Of a stretch of 64,000 bases of DNA, positions 21,793 through 32,499 are shown one piece after another. Source of the DNA: Prorocentrum cordatum (Eukaryota > Sar > Dinophyceae > Prorocentrales > Prorocentraceae). A model generated the notes under the pieces. That model was not told the DNA's origin, made no database searches, and saw only the letters and a program-made list of their open reading frames with translations. Made by a program: the position numbers and the translations under genes. The stretch's first letter is position 1. The number at the start of each line of letters is the position of its first letter. The stretch covers positions 469,975 to 533,974 of the forward strand of contig CAUYUJ010018571.1 of NCBI GenBank assembly GCA_963575745.1, written 5' to 3'.

Positions 21793-21910
21793 TAGCGCGT
21801 CCCCTTTGCACGTCCCGCGGGGTGCGTCCCCATGGCACGTCCCCTGGCACGTCGCCAAGCGCGTCCCTTGGGACGTTCCGCGGCGCGTCCCTTGGCGTGT
21901 CCCCCTGCCA
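21793..21910 (+). repeat. GCGTCCCTTGG degenerate minisatellite
   Basis: About eight loose copies of GCACGTCCCCTTGG / GCGTCCCTTGGC, abutting the 75-bp array. Confidence 0.55.
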
Positions 21911-22266
21911 ATTAGCCAATTCGCCCTACTATGTGCTCAGGCAGCTCACTCTGATGCAAAACGGGGGACTCGATTCACAGCGCTTTGGAGCACAATCGCG
22001 ACATGGCACATCGCAATCCAGCACGGCGCAGCACGGCGCAGCCTTTGGCACGGTACGTCAAGATCGATACATTCAGCATTGCAATTGCCCGTCGCCAAAT
22101 CAAGTGTCTTTAAAACGTCGCCATGCTTTACGTTGCTATAGCCCTTTCCAGGTTCGTGGGTCCAACATGTTTGAGGATGTCCTTCGCGAGACGCTTTTGT
22201 GCTGTAGATCGCTCCTCTCCTGGGGGCTAGAATTCAGATGCTGTCTCAGGTGAAATGCTTGTTTTC

Positions 22267-22440
22267 TGGGAGCGCGCACGCAGCGTAGTTTACAAGGGAT
22301 CGTTGCCCAGGGAGTGCGGACGCAGCGTAATTTACAATGGATCGTGGCCCTGGGAGCGCGGACGCCGCGTAATGTACGACGGGTCGTGGCCCTGGGAGCG
22401 CGAACGCAGCGTAATTTACAAGGGATGTTTGCCCTGGGGG
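22267..22440 (+). repeat. 42-bp tandem repeat, four units
   Basis: Units start at 22268, 22310, 22352 and 22394 (exactly 42 bp), each GGGAGCGCGNACGCAGCGTAA followed by TTTACAAGGGATCGTGGCCCT. A 14-codon period keeps both strands open. Confidence 0.9.
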
Positions 22441-23087
22441 GGCGGATACAGCCGCCGCCGTGGGTCTGCTGGTCGGGCGCTCTGCCGCGCCCCCGCCCTC
22501 TGCTGCGCCTCTTCGATAATTGGCACGCTGCTGGCTGGAGCAGTTCCCCTGCAGCGCGGCTAGCATCAGCGGTAGCAGACAGCCCAGCCCGCTGCCCTTC
22601 AGCCCTGGTCTCTCGTCCAGCCTTGCTGCATTTTGCCGCGTTCGTGGCCGCCCGCCGGCTCTCGGGCACTGGCAGCTTGCCACCGCCATGTGCAGTCACC
22701 TGCATGGTCGGCATCTCGCTGGACTGGAGCGTCTTTCCCGAGTTGGCCCTACGCGCCGTCCTCCCGCACTTGTACCTCCTGCGCTTCGCGCGCTGCAGCC
22801 TCTGCTTCGGCCCTTGGGCGTGGCCGTGATGCGGCCCCGCGCCGACTGCCAGGGTGATGCAGCATTGGCTGGCCGCACCCGCCGCTCCAAGACGATGCGC
22901 CTCGCCCTGGGAGTGCCCTCCCTCCCGTTGTCCCTCCTCCGCGGCCGCCTTCCCCTTTCTCACCCCGCTTTCTTCGCCGGTCAATTCGCATCGTCCTCTT
23001 CCCGGCCCATTTGAGTGTGCGTGCGGACTGTCTGTGCCGCGCTGCGGCATAAAAGAATGGCTTCAAGCCGCGAACCACCGTTTTGAA
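22441..23087. other. Unique GC-rich DNA, possible exon not recognised
   Basis: Open in several frames. A minus-strand stretch around 22620-22800 is Lys/Arg-rich and non-repetitive but has no family motif. No feature is supported. Confidence 0.3.
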
Positions 23088-24905
23088 TTATTCTAACCTC
23101 CATCGGTATAATGGTTGAAGTGTTGCATGGCGAATGTGCGCGGCTGCTAAGTTGGCAGCCGTATGTTGCACACCAGCCGTTCTCCATGTTTGAGGTTGAC
23201 GAATGCGCGCGGTGTTGAGGCGAGAATCACGCTGGCACCGCGCATCGTAAAACCCTGCATGCTTTCTAGTCGTTTGTCTTGGCAGCTCTTTGCCTTCTTG
23301 GACGCCGCCCGCCTCGCATACCCCGTTTTTCGGGCTGCCCTCTATGTGCTTGTTTCGCAGCTTGGTTTCCTCCCAAGAAGGTCCAGATGGTTTTTTTGGA
23401 CGAGCGACACATGGGCAACAAAAACCCGCAGACGTTGATCGGACTCGAAATTGGATAAAGCTTGCCACGGGCGCCGATATATTCCACGCATATTGGGAGT
23501 CCTGGTTGGTGTGCGTCACGAATCCCGTGGCACCACTGGGCCCTGGTGCGGGCCCCCAGCTGGGTTTTTGCCATCCCCCCCCCAATTTCCACCCCCCGCG
23601 GGAACTCCCAAGGAAGAGAGTGGACAATACCTGCGACGGCCCGAGGACGCGCGCGCGCGAGTTGTGGCTTGTTCGCGTGAGCTTTCCCCCCCACCGGCAC
23701 GCGCAGTCGATGCAGCACGGCAAGCGTTGCAGCACGTAGCTGTCAGAACGGGATCCGTGTTTGCCTCCGCACGGATCGCCGCAGACGGCTTCTCCCACGG
23801 GGTATGCAACATGTTGTTGCCAGCGCGTGCGGATGCACACGCACATCTGTCTCACATATGTTGCCTCCCCGAACGATGCCATCCTTGACAGCGGCCAGGA
23901 GTGAAGTCGTTTCCGGCCATCATGTTCTTTGGCCCTCCTGAACAGGAGCCTGTCACGCATGAGGCTTGGTGGGGGGCTTGCTGCCGCGGTTGTCAGCATG
24001 GGTTCACGGAGGAATGCCGGAGATTGATGATGGAAGTTCGTGGGGCAACAGGTTCGTGGGGCAACAGTAATTCGCTTGAGTTTTCGATTGTTCTTCCTCT
24101 TTGTCCTCCTCATGTTCCCCGTCCCCTTTCCCCTCCCCCTCATGCTCCCCCTTTCCCCGTCCCCTTTCCCCTGTTCTTCGCCCCCCTTTGTTCCCCTCCC
24201 CCTTTCCCCTTTCCTCTTTGTCCTCCTCATGTTCCCCGTCCCCTTTCCCTCCTCCCCCTCCCCGTTCCCCCTCGGTTCCTTTGGCCCTTCCCCATCCCCT
24301 TGTCCACCCGCCCTCCCGAGCACGCACTTCGCTGGCTCGGGAGTTGCCGTTGCAGGCGTTCCTCCGGGCCGTTCCCTCGCCGCTGCGCCGGCCGCGCAGC
24401 CGAGTGCAGCGCTCCGGGGGGCCGTCGAGACCGCCCGCGCAGCTCTCCTCGCGGCTCGGGCCGCTCCGAGGGCGTGCGGCGGGACGCTCTCTGTCTGTGG
24501 GCGTATTCGCTGCGGGCGGCGGAGGGCCCGCTGCGCGCAGCGGTGGCCGACAGGATCGGCCCACCGTCGGAGCTGCCCGAGCCAGAGGGGGCGGAGGCGG
24601 CGGCCGCCCCGTGCCCCCTGTGCACGTCGCTCTTGACGACGACGGCGCGGTCGAGGTCGGCCGGCGGTTGGGGGGACGCCTTCGGGTTGGTGGCTGCCCG
24701 TCGGCCCCACCCCCCCCGAGCTCCATGAAGTCATGGAGTTTGGATACAGTCCATATGGCCGTCTCCCCATCGTTCTGACGGTGGAGGTTGGTTGTGAGGC
24801 ATCACTTGCACGTGTCGTTTTGCAGCTTGCGAAAGAGAGAACATCTGCACATCCTGTGGCCTTGTCTATTTTCACTGTTCTTGATTCAGCTCGCTCGTAT
24901 GCCAA
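23088..24905 (-). other. 605-codon minus-strand open frame, doubtful
   Basis: The longest open frame in the window (24905 down to 23088). Its middle third (24090-24300) is only a CTTTCCCC-type pyrimidine tract whose complement reads as Lys/Glu/Gly/Arg repeats, including a near-perfect duplication of TTTGTCCTCCTCATGTTCCC. The C-terminal half is non-repetitive with several Cys but shows no domain I know. GC-rich DNA easily leaves such frames open. Listed so that it is not missed; coding is unproven. Confidence 0.15.
24094..24300 (+). repeat. C/T-rich degenerate minisatellite
   Basis: CCCCGTCCCCTTTCCCCTCC-type pyrimidine sequence with an internal duplication of about 38 bp (24094 and 24200). 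Just upstream, GTTCGTGGGGCAACAG occurs twice in tandem (24035-24067). Confidence 0.7.
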
Positions 24906-25274
24906 TGCTCAGCTTTTTGACGTTCTGACCCACTCGTTCCTCCATACACTCCTTGTGACATTCTCCTCGATGTCCTTGTACTCACTCGCCACTCTCATCC
25001 TGCCTGTTGTCTGCCTCTTCCTGAACCTCTGTATCCCCCGTGGCCCCTCAGGGGCGGCTTGCCAGGCCCACGGATCTCTAGTTGGGCTCGTAGACGGAGG
25101 AGGAGGGAGGCGAGGACAAGGCCGAGAGGAGGTGTGTGGGACGAGGAGGAGGAGGGAGGAGGAGAGAGAGGAGACGGAAGGAGGAGAGGCTCGGACCGTA
25201 GCAATTGACACCCGTTCCGCCATTCGATGGCCTTCCTCGTCCTCCTCGTCTTTCTCCCCCCTTTCCCCGCCTCA

Positions 25275-26100
25275 TCATCCTCGTAGAGCGATAACCGCCA
25301 GAGCAGCACTGCCCGCCAAGTGCACGAGCACTTCGTCACCGCCGAGCTGAGGCATGCTGGTCCCGTGCCGACTATTCGCGTCAAACTTCACCAAGACCCT
25401 GGCACATGTGTGGCCATTACTGGCGTCCTCGACCATGGACTCCTTCACGAACTCACGCGTCGAGGCGTTTTTTGATGTAGTTCGTCGTCTGAAAGATCCC
25501 ATTGTGTCCGCGAACGCCAGGCCGGACTTGCCCGAAACACGTTGCTGGAGGTTGGCGCCTTGCATGCATTTATTGTATATGAACTATTGCTGGTACTCGA
25601 CTTTCGGGGTTCGCGAGCGCCCTGACATGCCGCCATAGGGACGTCCTCGCCCTTAGAAATCATGTAAGAGTCCATGTGGCTTCGGGAGTCCAGAACTTCA
25701 TCGCAGTCCCCAGTGAAGAAGGTGGCAATTTCCCCCCTCCATGTATGGCATCGATGTCCCTGCTGATGGCGCCCTCTGCCCCTCCAAGGAATGCTGCATC
25801 ACCCCCTGCTGTCGCCGCCATGGCACCGCCAAGGTCTTGGACAAGCCCCATCCTTAGCCCACTGGTCTCCGCCAATAACATGTCCACCCGTTCGCCAAAC
25901 TCCCTCAAGAGCAGGTCGGTCGGGGTGATAGCCTTCAGCATCAGCACATGCTGCTGCTACCGCTGCTGCTGCTGCTGGTGCTGCTGCTGCTCTGCAGTCT
26001 CGCAGCCTTTCAGAGCAGCCAGCGAAGGCACTGCCGCATCTCGGGGCAGCCCCGCACCTCCCAAGTGCGCTGCCCGCAAAGGTCCCCCCCCGAGACCCGG
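25275..26100 (-). pseudogene. Unrecognised protein-like region with in-frame TAG
   Basis: Minus-strand reading from about 26100 is non-repetitive and Ala/Gly-rich, then enters a Gln/CAG tract (QQQHQQQQR), meets one TAG at 25957-25959, and continues in the same frame with QQH and MLKAITPTDLLLREFGERVD. An acidic/Gly stretch (ISRDIDAIHGGGKLPP) follows, up to a stop at 25660. Further open segments follow in other frames down to 25275 (ending VLVHLAGSAALAVIALRG). The amphipathic, low-repeat composition suggests real coding DNA broken by introns or decay. An ATG at 25939-25941 right after the TAG could be a true start. No family recognised. Confidence 0.33.
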
Positions 26101-26179
26101 AGAGAAAGAAGAAACATGATGAGGAGGACGAGAAGGGAGGAGTGCATAAGAAGACGGAGGGGGAGGGAGGAGGGAGGAA

Positions 26180-26237
26180 GACGAGGAGCAAGGTGAGGAG
26201 GAGGAGGAGGAGAATGAGAAGAAGGAGGAAGAGGAGA

Positions 26238-26268
<31 letters not shown>

Positions 26269-26440
26269 GGAAGAGGAGGAGGAGGAGGAGGACGGAGGGT
26301 TGAGCAGGAGGGAGGAGGAGAAGGAGGAGGAGGAGGAGAAGGAGGAGGAGGAGGAGGGAGGAGGAGGAGGAGGAGGAGGAGGGAGAGCAAAAGAGGTATG
26401 ATGGGGGAGTAGAGAGAAGGAGGAGGGAGGGAGGGTGGGA
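26180..26440 (+). repeat. GGA/GAA purine tract
   Basis: (GGA)n and (GAA)n mixtures with GGGA interruptions. The complementary strand codes Ser/Pro runs in all frames. Confidence 0.85.
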
Positions 26441-26879
26441 GGGATTTTGGATTGCATCTCTGATTCGCCCGCTGGCTGGTCAGACTGAGGGCGGCACTCG
26501 CAGCCGGACTCGTCAAGACTATTGCAAAGGCGGAAAATCCTTCAGGGCGCCAAGGAGTCGGCCGCAGGCTTTGCTGCGTTCAGCACGCTGAACGAGCAAC
26601 GAGGAGGCAAGAAGACAGGCGGCGGCAGCAATCGCGGGTCCTGACTTTCTCTTTGTCAGGAGCTCTGAGCGAGGTGCCGCGCAAGGGGGGGGGCAACAGG
26701 CCGGCCATGGATGCAGGAGAGGAACGCACTGCGACGCCGCCCTCCCTCGTCGAGTCCCCGCCCACCCGCCATCCGCAAGCATCCCCCGTCGGGTACTGCC
26801 GCAAGCGAGGTGTGGGAAGCGTGCACGACTCTGTGCAACAACAGCGTGCAGGCAAGTGCGACGGCGCTACGAGACCATT

Positions 26880-27031
26880 CAGGAGGGAACAAAAGCACAC
26901 AGACACCATCAGTCGTCGATCCCCAGGAGAACATGGGAACCTATAGGAAGTGGGGGGGAAGACGAAAACCCAGAACATATGGGGAATTGTGTTTTTTTGT
27001 GTCTTTTTCTCGGTCTGTCCCAGGGCCCCTT
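26880..27031 (+). repeat. Dispersed repeat C, copy 1
   Basis: Same-orientation partner of 38510-38670. Shared words in order: CAGGAGGG, ACACAGACAC, TCGTCGATCCCCAGGA, GTGGGGGGAAGACGAAAACC and CAGGGCCCCTT. No clear terminal inverted repeat, so SINE-like or duplicated intronic DNA. Confidence 0.75.
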
Positions 27032-28265
27032 TCAAGTACGCATACAGCAGAGCCGAGAGCGACAAACGAGGCGCGCTCGACACCGAGGGTGCGCTCACGA
27101 GCGCAGGCGGGCCCTCGATCGGCTTGGCGAGAAGACCACTTTCTTCGGAGGTGGACGGACCTCCTACCCTGACAAGTCGATTAAGGAATTGGCCGTCTTC
27201 GGTTCGCGAGAGGGCGTCGCGGTCGTCATTTTCGCGGGTCCAGGTCCGTCGATTTCGGCCCTAGGTCGTTTTCACTAAGGGGAGGTTTGTCCACCGCCGA
27301 TTTTTGGGACACACCGCGCTGGGCGACCACTTTCCCCCAAAAGTGGTCGCCAAGCCTTGCGCAAAGTACCCACCCCACTACACACCGTCCGTGCTACAAC
27401 AGGTCTCAGCGCGCCGCCCAAAGATCATGACCCCAGTCGCGTACACTCTGTAGTCGACCGACAGGCTGGTCAGGGGTTCGATGGAACAGCCCCTCTCCAA
27501 AGGCTGGGTCACTCGTCCAAGGGGCGGCTTCTAGCAGCTGGGGTGCGCGTCGCTCCGCTCGCCTCGCACGTGCCAGTGCCCGGTTTCTGGCGGCACGGGC
27601 TCGGATCTATCAGAGAGAGGGAGAGGGGAGGGCGGAGCGGGAGCAGCCGATGCGAGGTCAGGCTGGGGCGGACCGGTAAGACAAGCGCGAGTGTCAAGAT
27701 ACGCCTGTTCCTCGTCTGCCTCCGGTGGCCCAGGGGGCCCCGGCGTGGCCGTTGGGTCTACGCCCCCCTCCGTCGAGGCGGGCGCACTCTCTGCAGCTGG
27801 CGGGGGGGGGACAGAAACGACCGGACTCTGGGTCAACTCGCGTGACACGGGCGGAACGAGAAACGGAGGGGAGGGAGGGAGGGAGGGGGAGGAAGAACTC
27901 GGAACCTGGAACTCGGAGGTCCGCGAAAATATGCCAGAGGGCATCGTTGCCGGGGGTGTGCACTACGCTGAAGACGGCATGCAGACCAGAGATTCCCACG
28001 TGGAGTGTGCTAGGTGCTAGGTGTCAGGAAAACCCAAGTTACGGGCGTCGGAAGCCTGTCTCGAGAACACTGGACAAACTCACCCTGAGGAGAGATGGTA
28101 CACATGCACATGCTGCAGCAACATACTGTTGCGGCTGCTGCTGCAGACTGCTCCGATCCTCTTCTCAAGGTCGGGCGCGCGGCAGCGAGCGGCGCGCCTG
28201 CAAGTTGCCGTAGACCACGGCACACGGGATGAGGGAAGGGAACGACCCACCCAGACCCCCTCACT
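27032..28265. other. Intergenic, nothing recognised
   Basis: GC-rich unique sequence. Frames on both strands show no domain. Confidence 0.35.
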
Positions 28266-28269
28266 CTCC

Positions 28270-28625
28270 TCAACCTCATCTCATCCTCAGCCTCCTCCAG
28301 TCGGGCGGAGATACCGCCTCGTAGCAGATGCTCACTGTGAGCACTTGATCCTGGAATTCTGCGAATTAGGTCGCCGACAGGTTGTGACATTGGGAGCACC
28401 TGATCCTGGAATGTTGCGAATTAGGTCGCTCGACAGATTGATGAGCCTCGGCCAGCGCACAGACCCAAGAAGGCTAAAAGTGACTGGCCTCTTCCAACAT
28501 CTGTGCTGGACAACGGAAGCTCGCACGGGAAATTGCAATGCTGGAGGACTGGCTTGAAGTGAGAACATGTTGCTGCTCACTCCTCCTCAGCCTCCTCCAG
28601 TCGGACGGAGAAACCGCCTCCAGTG
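28270..28625 (+). repeat. Nested direct repeats
   Basis: CAGCCTCCTCCAGTCGG followed by CGGAGA-ACCGCCTC occurs at about 28281 and 28590. Between them a 55-bp tandem pair starts at 28339 and 28394, each with GATCCTGGAAT and GCGAATTAGGTCG. Confidence 0.7.
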
Positions 28626-28805
28626 TTAGCCGAGGGACGCCTCGTAGCAGGCAGCTACGGGGAACGAAGATGTCGCCGCAACTGCGGCCAGTCCAGACAG
28701 GCACAAGCATGGAGAGGGCAGGGTGCAAGGCAAAACCGACACATGAGAGAACGGATGTTCTCCCCCGCTGCTCATCACTGTTAGCCCTTGGTCTTGGAAT
28801 TCTGC

Positions 28806-28922
28806 CAAGGAGGGAGGAGGAGGAGGAGGAGGAGGAGGAGGAGGAGGAGGAGGAGGAGGAGGAGGAGGAGGAGGAGGAGAGGAGGAGGAGGAGGAGGAGG
28901 AGGAGGAGGAGGAGGAGAGGAT
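28806..28922 (+). repeat. GGA trinucleotide tract
   Basis: Near-perfect (GGA)n of about 115 bp. Confidence 0.9.
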
Positions 28923-29062
28923 CGGTGGAGAGTTGTCAGTGGATGGCCCGAGCTCGTCTGGGTCGTCCCCAGCTGCTGCACGCGAGCGACGAGGACGATG
29001 GCGAGGTTCAGGACCATGACGACCAAGAGGGCGACGACGCGTGGATGACGGTTTCCTTTGTA

Positions 29063-29174
29063 GGGGACCACATGTGAACCCTACCCCTATCCCCCACGAT
29101 TTCTGAGGCGAAGTAAACCGCACCCTCCCCCTCAGAAATCGTGGGGGTCAGGGGTAGGGTTCGCTTGTGGCCCC
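29063..29174. mobile_element. Foldback hairpin element
   Basis: Left arm 29063-29108 and right arm 29130-29174 are near-perfect inverted repeats about 45 bp long (one-base indel and a few mismatches), with a 21-nt loop at 29109-29129. The loop-proximal part CCCACGATTTCTGAGG is perfectly paired. No clear target duplication. Consistent with a solo MITE or foldback element. A small-RNA precursor is possible on structure alone. Confidence 0.7.
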
Positions 29175-29299
29175 TTACTTTGGCAACGGATGCTGCCATG
29201 TCTGGAGTCGTGAGCGGCATCGGATTTTCCACCCAGACGCCGAGACATGATCGGTTCAAGAGGCTTACGCGATTCCCCCGACCACCCGAAGAGGCGAGA

Positions 29300-29900
29300 G
29301 GCGGGGCGTCCACGATTGAGGCGTCGTGGGCTTCTTGGGCACTATCTGGAGATTCTCGTGGGCGTCTTGGGACCTGTTTGGGGGCGTGGCTGAGCCTCTT
29401 GGAGGCACTTTTGAAGCGTCTTGGGGGTCGTCTGGGGGCCTCTTTGGGGGCCTCTTGGAGGCCTCTTGAGCCTCATTGGGTGCCTCCTTCGGGCCGCTTG
29501 GGGGCTTCTGGGGGCTTCTGGGGGGCCTCTCTCGGCGGAAGGATCAGATTTTCGGTTTGTCTTTTCCCTCATGGCCTCTGTTGGGGCCCTCTTGGGGCGA
29601 TTTATGGCCGTCTTGGGCCCCTGTTTGGGCCATCTTGGAACCCTCTTGGTCCGTCCCCGGGCTCTTGCAGGAGCCTTTCTGGCAGTGTTGGGGTGGTCTC
29701 CGGGGCCTCTTGGGCCGTTTTGGAGCGTCGGAAGCTCAAGGAGACGATAACCCCAGAAATAACGAAAACATATATGGAAAACCATAATCTGGTGCTTCTC
29801 GGGGCCCTCTTGGGAAGGCTCTTGGGCCTCCTCTTGGGGCGTCTTGAAGAGGTCTCAGGGCGTCTTGGAGCCTCAGTGGTCGTCTTGGCCCAGTCGTTCG
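29300..29900 (+). repeat. Degenerate GGGCCTCTTGG repeat
   Basis: Dense CTTGGGGGCCTCTTGGAGGC-type words with no fixed period. Open frames with Leu/Gly/Trp/Ser repeats result. Same style as 1600-1960 and 61895-62260. Confidence 0.6.
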
Positions 29901-30129
29901 TCGATTCGGGACCGTCTTGGCACGTCGTTGAGGCAACGGACAACATATTTGGACGCTCCAGAGCTTCCGGGAGTTCGCCGGCGAGCCTGGATGCCCCCCC
30001 ACCCCTCAAATCAGATTTGGGCCCTGGGGGAGGGGGAAAGAGTGAGGATGACAGACAATCATCTCACACGCCTTCTCACCCCCGACAAGCGGGGGTTGGC
30101 GGCATTGAGTGTTTGGTCGCCGAGATCGA

Positions 30130-30440
30130 TATCGAAGGCGATTCTGGAGTCCGACGCTATCAGACCACAGTTTCGTTTCACATCGCAGCTGGAGCTCGAG
30201 CCGGATCAATCAGTGACGGGCCTGAGGGCCCAAGATTGGTCAGAAGCGTTCGTTGTGAGTTTTATCACGACGAACAGCTCCAGGGTCTTTCTCCCTGCTC
30301 TCGTTTCGTAACGCATCACACTTGGAGCTCGCGCTGGATTATTCAGTGTCGTGCCTGATGGCCCAAGACTGGGCAGAAACGTTCGTTGCGAGTTTTGTCA
30401 CGACGAATAGCTTCAGGGTCTTCTTCCCTCGGTTCGATTT
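30130..30440 (+). repeat. 133-bp tandem duplication
   Basis: Two copies. GGCCCAAGATTGG (30227) and GGCCCAAGACTGG (30360) anchor them, with TTGGAGCTCG / CTGGAGCTCG before and CGTTCGTTG-GAGTTTTGTCACGACGAA after. The period is not a multiple of three. Confidence 0.8.
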
Positions 30441-30620
30441 TCGGGCCAAGATTCGGAGCCAATGCAGCCGACTGGACGATGTCAGGTATCCCTGAGGGCT
30501 CTCGACGAGGCCAAGCTGGCAGAAAACGCCTCGGGTCCGAAAGCCTTCCACAACAGCAGGAGCATAAGAAAATTGTCAGACTCTGGCCGCAGGGCGGGAA
30601 CGATGCCGATCCCTCGACAG

Positions 30621-30659
30621 GGCTACCTGGACGACACCAAGTTCGAGGAGTACTTGCAG
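30621..30659 (+). CDS. Possible 39-nt micro-exon, MED31-like motif
   Basis: Thirteen codons read GYLDDTKFEEYLQ, framed by CGACAG before and CAG|GTCGTG at the end, so AG acceptor and GT donor fit a phase-0 exon. Mediator subunit MED31 (SOH1) carries a conserved GY-x-D-x-x-F-x-x-YL-x-YL segment that contacts the Mediator middle module, and the visible spacing fits it. The preceding NPxYLxxLAQ and following YWxxPxY pieces were not found nearby, and thirteen residues are weak evidence. Codons end mostly in G or C. It could be chance. Confidence 0.25.
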
Positions 30660-31194
30660 GTCGTGGCCGGGCCCGACGGGCCAGGGCTACCGTTCCACTA
30701 GCGGCGGCCGCTTCGCGGGCGGCACCTTCCCCCGCCACCAAGTTCCCCCAACGGGGGACGAGAGGGGGACGAAGGAAGGTGTGGGAGGGGCAGGAAGAAG
30801 AAGGACGGGTTTCTCCGTCCCCTCCCGTCCCCTTCCCCATCCTCTGTTGTTTCGTTCAATATGAGCTGTGATCGCATGGCGGATTGTTTGCTTCCGTATC
30901 TCCGAGGAGGAGGAGGAGGCTGAGGAGGAGACGGGTGGGGTTCGGTGGAGGGCGAGGGCGAGGACGATGGGGAGGGCGGGAACGGGGAGAAAGGTGCATG
31001 ATAGTGCATGGGCGAAGAGGGGGAGGAGATCGGACAGGGGGATGGGGAGGGGCTGGACGGTTAGGGGGAAATCTGGGACCTTTTGGGAATTGTTTTCGTG
31101 GTGTATGTTTGTATGTTGGGATTCGTTTGATTGTTCGCTTTGTGTTCTTGTCTCGGACATGTCTGTCGTTATATCTCATCCTCTTCGTCGTCAC

Positions 31195-31450
31195 CTAACC
31201 CTGCAATATAATCCTATTGAAAAGCCGCACAGAAGTATTGATTTGCAATCCACACTCGAGTGACAGTGTGAATCGCCCACGAATGAACCCGAGTGAAATC
31301 CGCACACTAGAAATCAGCTTGCAAATCGCCCACAACGTGAGTCCGATTGAAAAGCCGCACAAGAGGATGTTATGTGTAATGCGCACACCAAGACTTAGTT
31401 TGTACATCTTTGTGCATCGCTCACACAAAGGAATTCCTGTGAAAGGAAGC
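31195..31450 (+). repeat. Degenerate 30-35-bp repeat
   Basis: AT-richer block in which ATCGCCCAC, ATCCGCAC and AGCCGCAC words recur every 27-36 bp. GATTGAAAAGCCGCACA-like words occur at 31216 and 31349. Confidence 0.5.
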
Positions 31451-31935
31451 CAGGAGAAGGAGGAGGAGGAGGAGGAGAATGGAAGGAGGAGGATGAGGAG
31501 GAACGCGAGGAAGAGAGCGGTGGCATGGGGTAGTGGGGCGGGATATAGGTTACAAGGGTACGGGGGGTGAGGCAGTGGTGGAAGTGGATGATAATTGCTG
31601 GAAGATGTAGAGGAGAGGGTGTGTGTTTTTTGTGCGGCGCGGGGCTTTGCAATGAAGAGCGCTCCTGTGCGCCTGCTGGCGCTCGAATGTCGACGGCAGC
31701 GGCGTAAGAAATGGGCGCAGGAGACGAACTGGGGCGACCCATACAGAGATCGGGGAAGCGCCAGACTCCTGAATGACAAAAGGTTCGGGCGCTCTGGTCG
31801 TCTGACCTGAGAGAAGCACACTGAATCAGGAGGACGATGCACGTGCGAGCCGCTCAAGTCGAGGCCACAACTGAACGGCACTGGGTGCGCTCCGATCTTC
31901 TTGCAGACCTTGAGGTAGAGGGCGTCCCCCCGGGC

Positions 31936-32499
31936 TCAGTCTTTCTCGAGCAGGGTGGCAATCTTCCCCAGGAGGCCAGGGTCTCGCTGCAGATCAAGAT
32001 TTTGAGATCCGCTGCTTGCACTCGGTGGCAATATCCCAGCCGGCACTGCATGCGCAATGCACAGCAGATGGCTATTCGCCATGGGGGAGCAGTTGTACAT
32101 CACGAAAAGGTCGCAAACTGCAACTTCTAGCTCGCGTACTTCGGGCGACGAGGACGGCGCGTCGACAGAGACGACGTGCTTCGGCACCACCATCTGCACG
32201 ATCGAAGCCACCGGCACCTCGAACAAAGCCTAAGTGAAGCCTCTGGCATCTCGAGCGGGGGCGACTTGTCCAGGCGGAGCCCCCTGCATGTCGCCCAGAG
32301 AGGCCGCCTGCGGCAAGGGCGCCGGAAACGGCGCCGGCGGGCAGCTCAGCTGGGCAACCTCGCGAGAAACGAGCAGTCGTGGGAAATGAGCTGGCGACGC
32401 ATGAAGCGGCTGAACATCATGAGTTCCAATTGGTCCGTTGGCACATGAAGCTCGGCAACGGTAGATCAGCTGGCACATGAACCTCGGCAAAGGTGTCAC
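31936..32499 (-). pseudogene. Unrecognised protein-like ORF with one TAG
   Basis: Two minus-strand segments (32499-32233 and 32229-31936) share one frame and are separated only by TAG at 32230-32232. The downstream part is smooth, non-repetitive and protein-like (EVPVASIVQMVVPKHVVSVD, then VRELEVAVCDLFVMYNCS), with alternating hydrophobic stretches, ending in LLEKD. The upstream part is Pro/Ala-rich. No family recognised. Readings: decayed gene, intron covering the TAG, or a genuine start at the GTG/ATG codons downstream. Adjacent + strand frames are poorer. Confidence 0.33.

Noticed and set aside
23097-23170. TCGGTATAATGGTTGAA, resembling a tRNA A box
   Set aside because: No T-arm or matching acceptor stem downstream.
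29141-30358. 405-codon + frame
   Set aside because: Runs through the degenerate CTTGGGGCC repeat and into the 133-bp duplication. Leu/Gly/Trp periodicity only.
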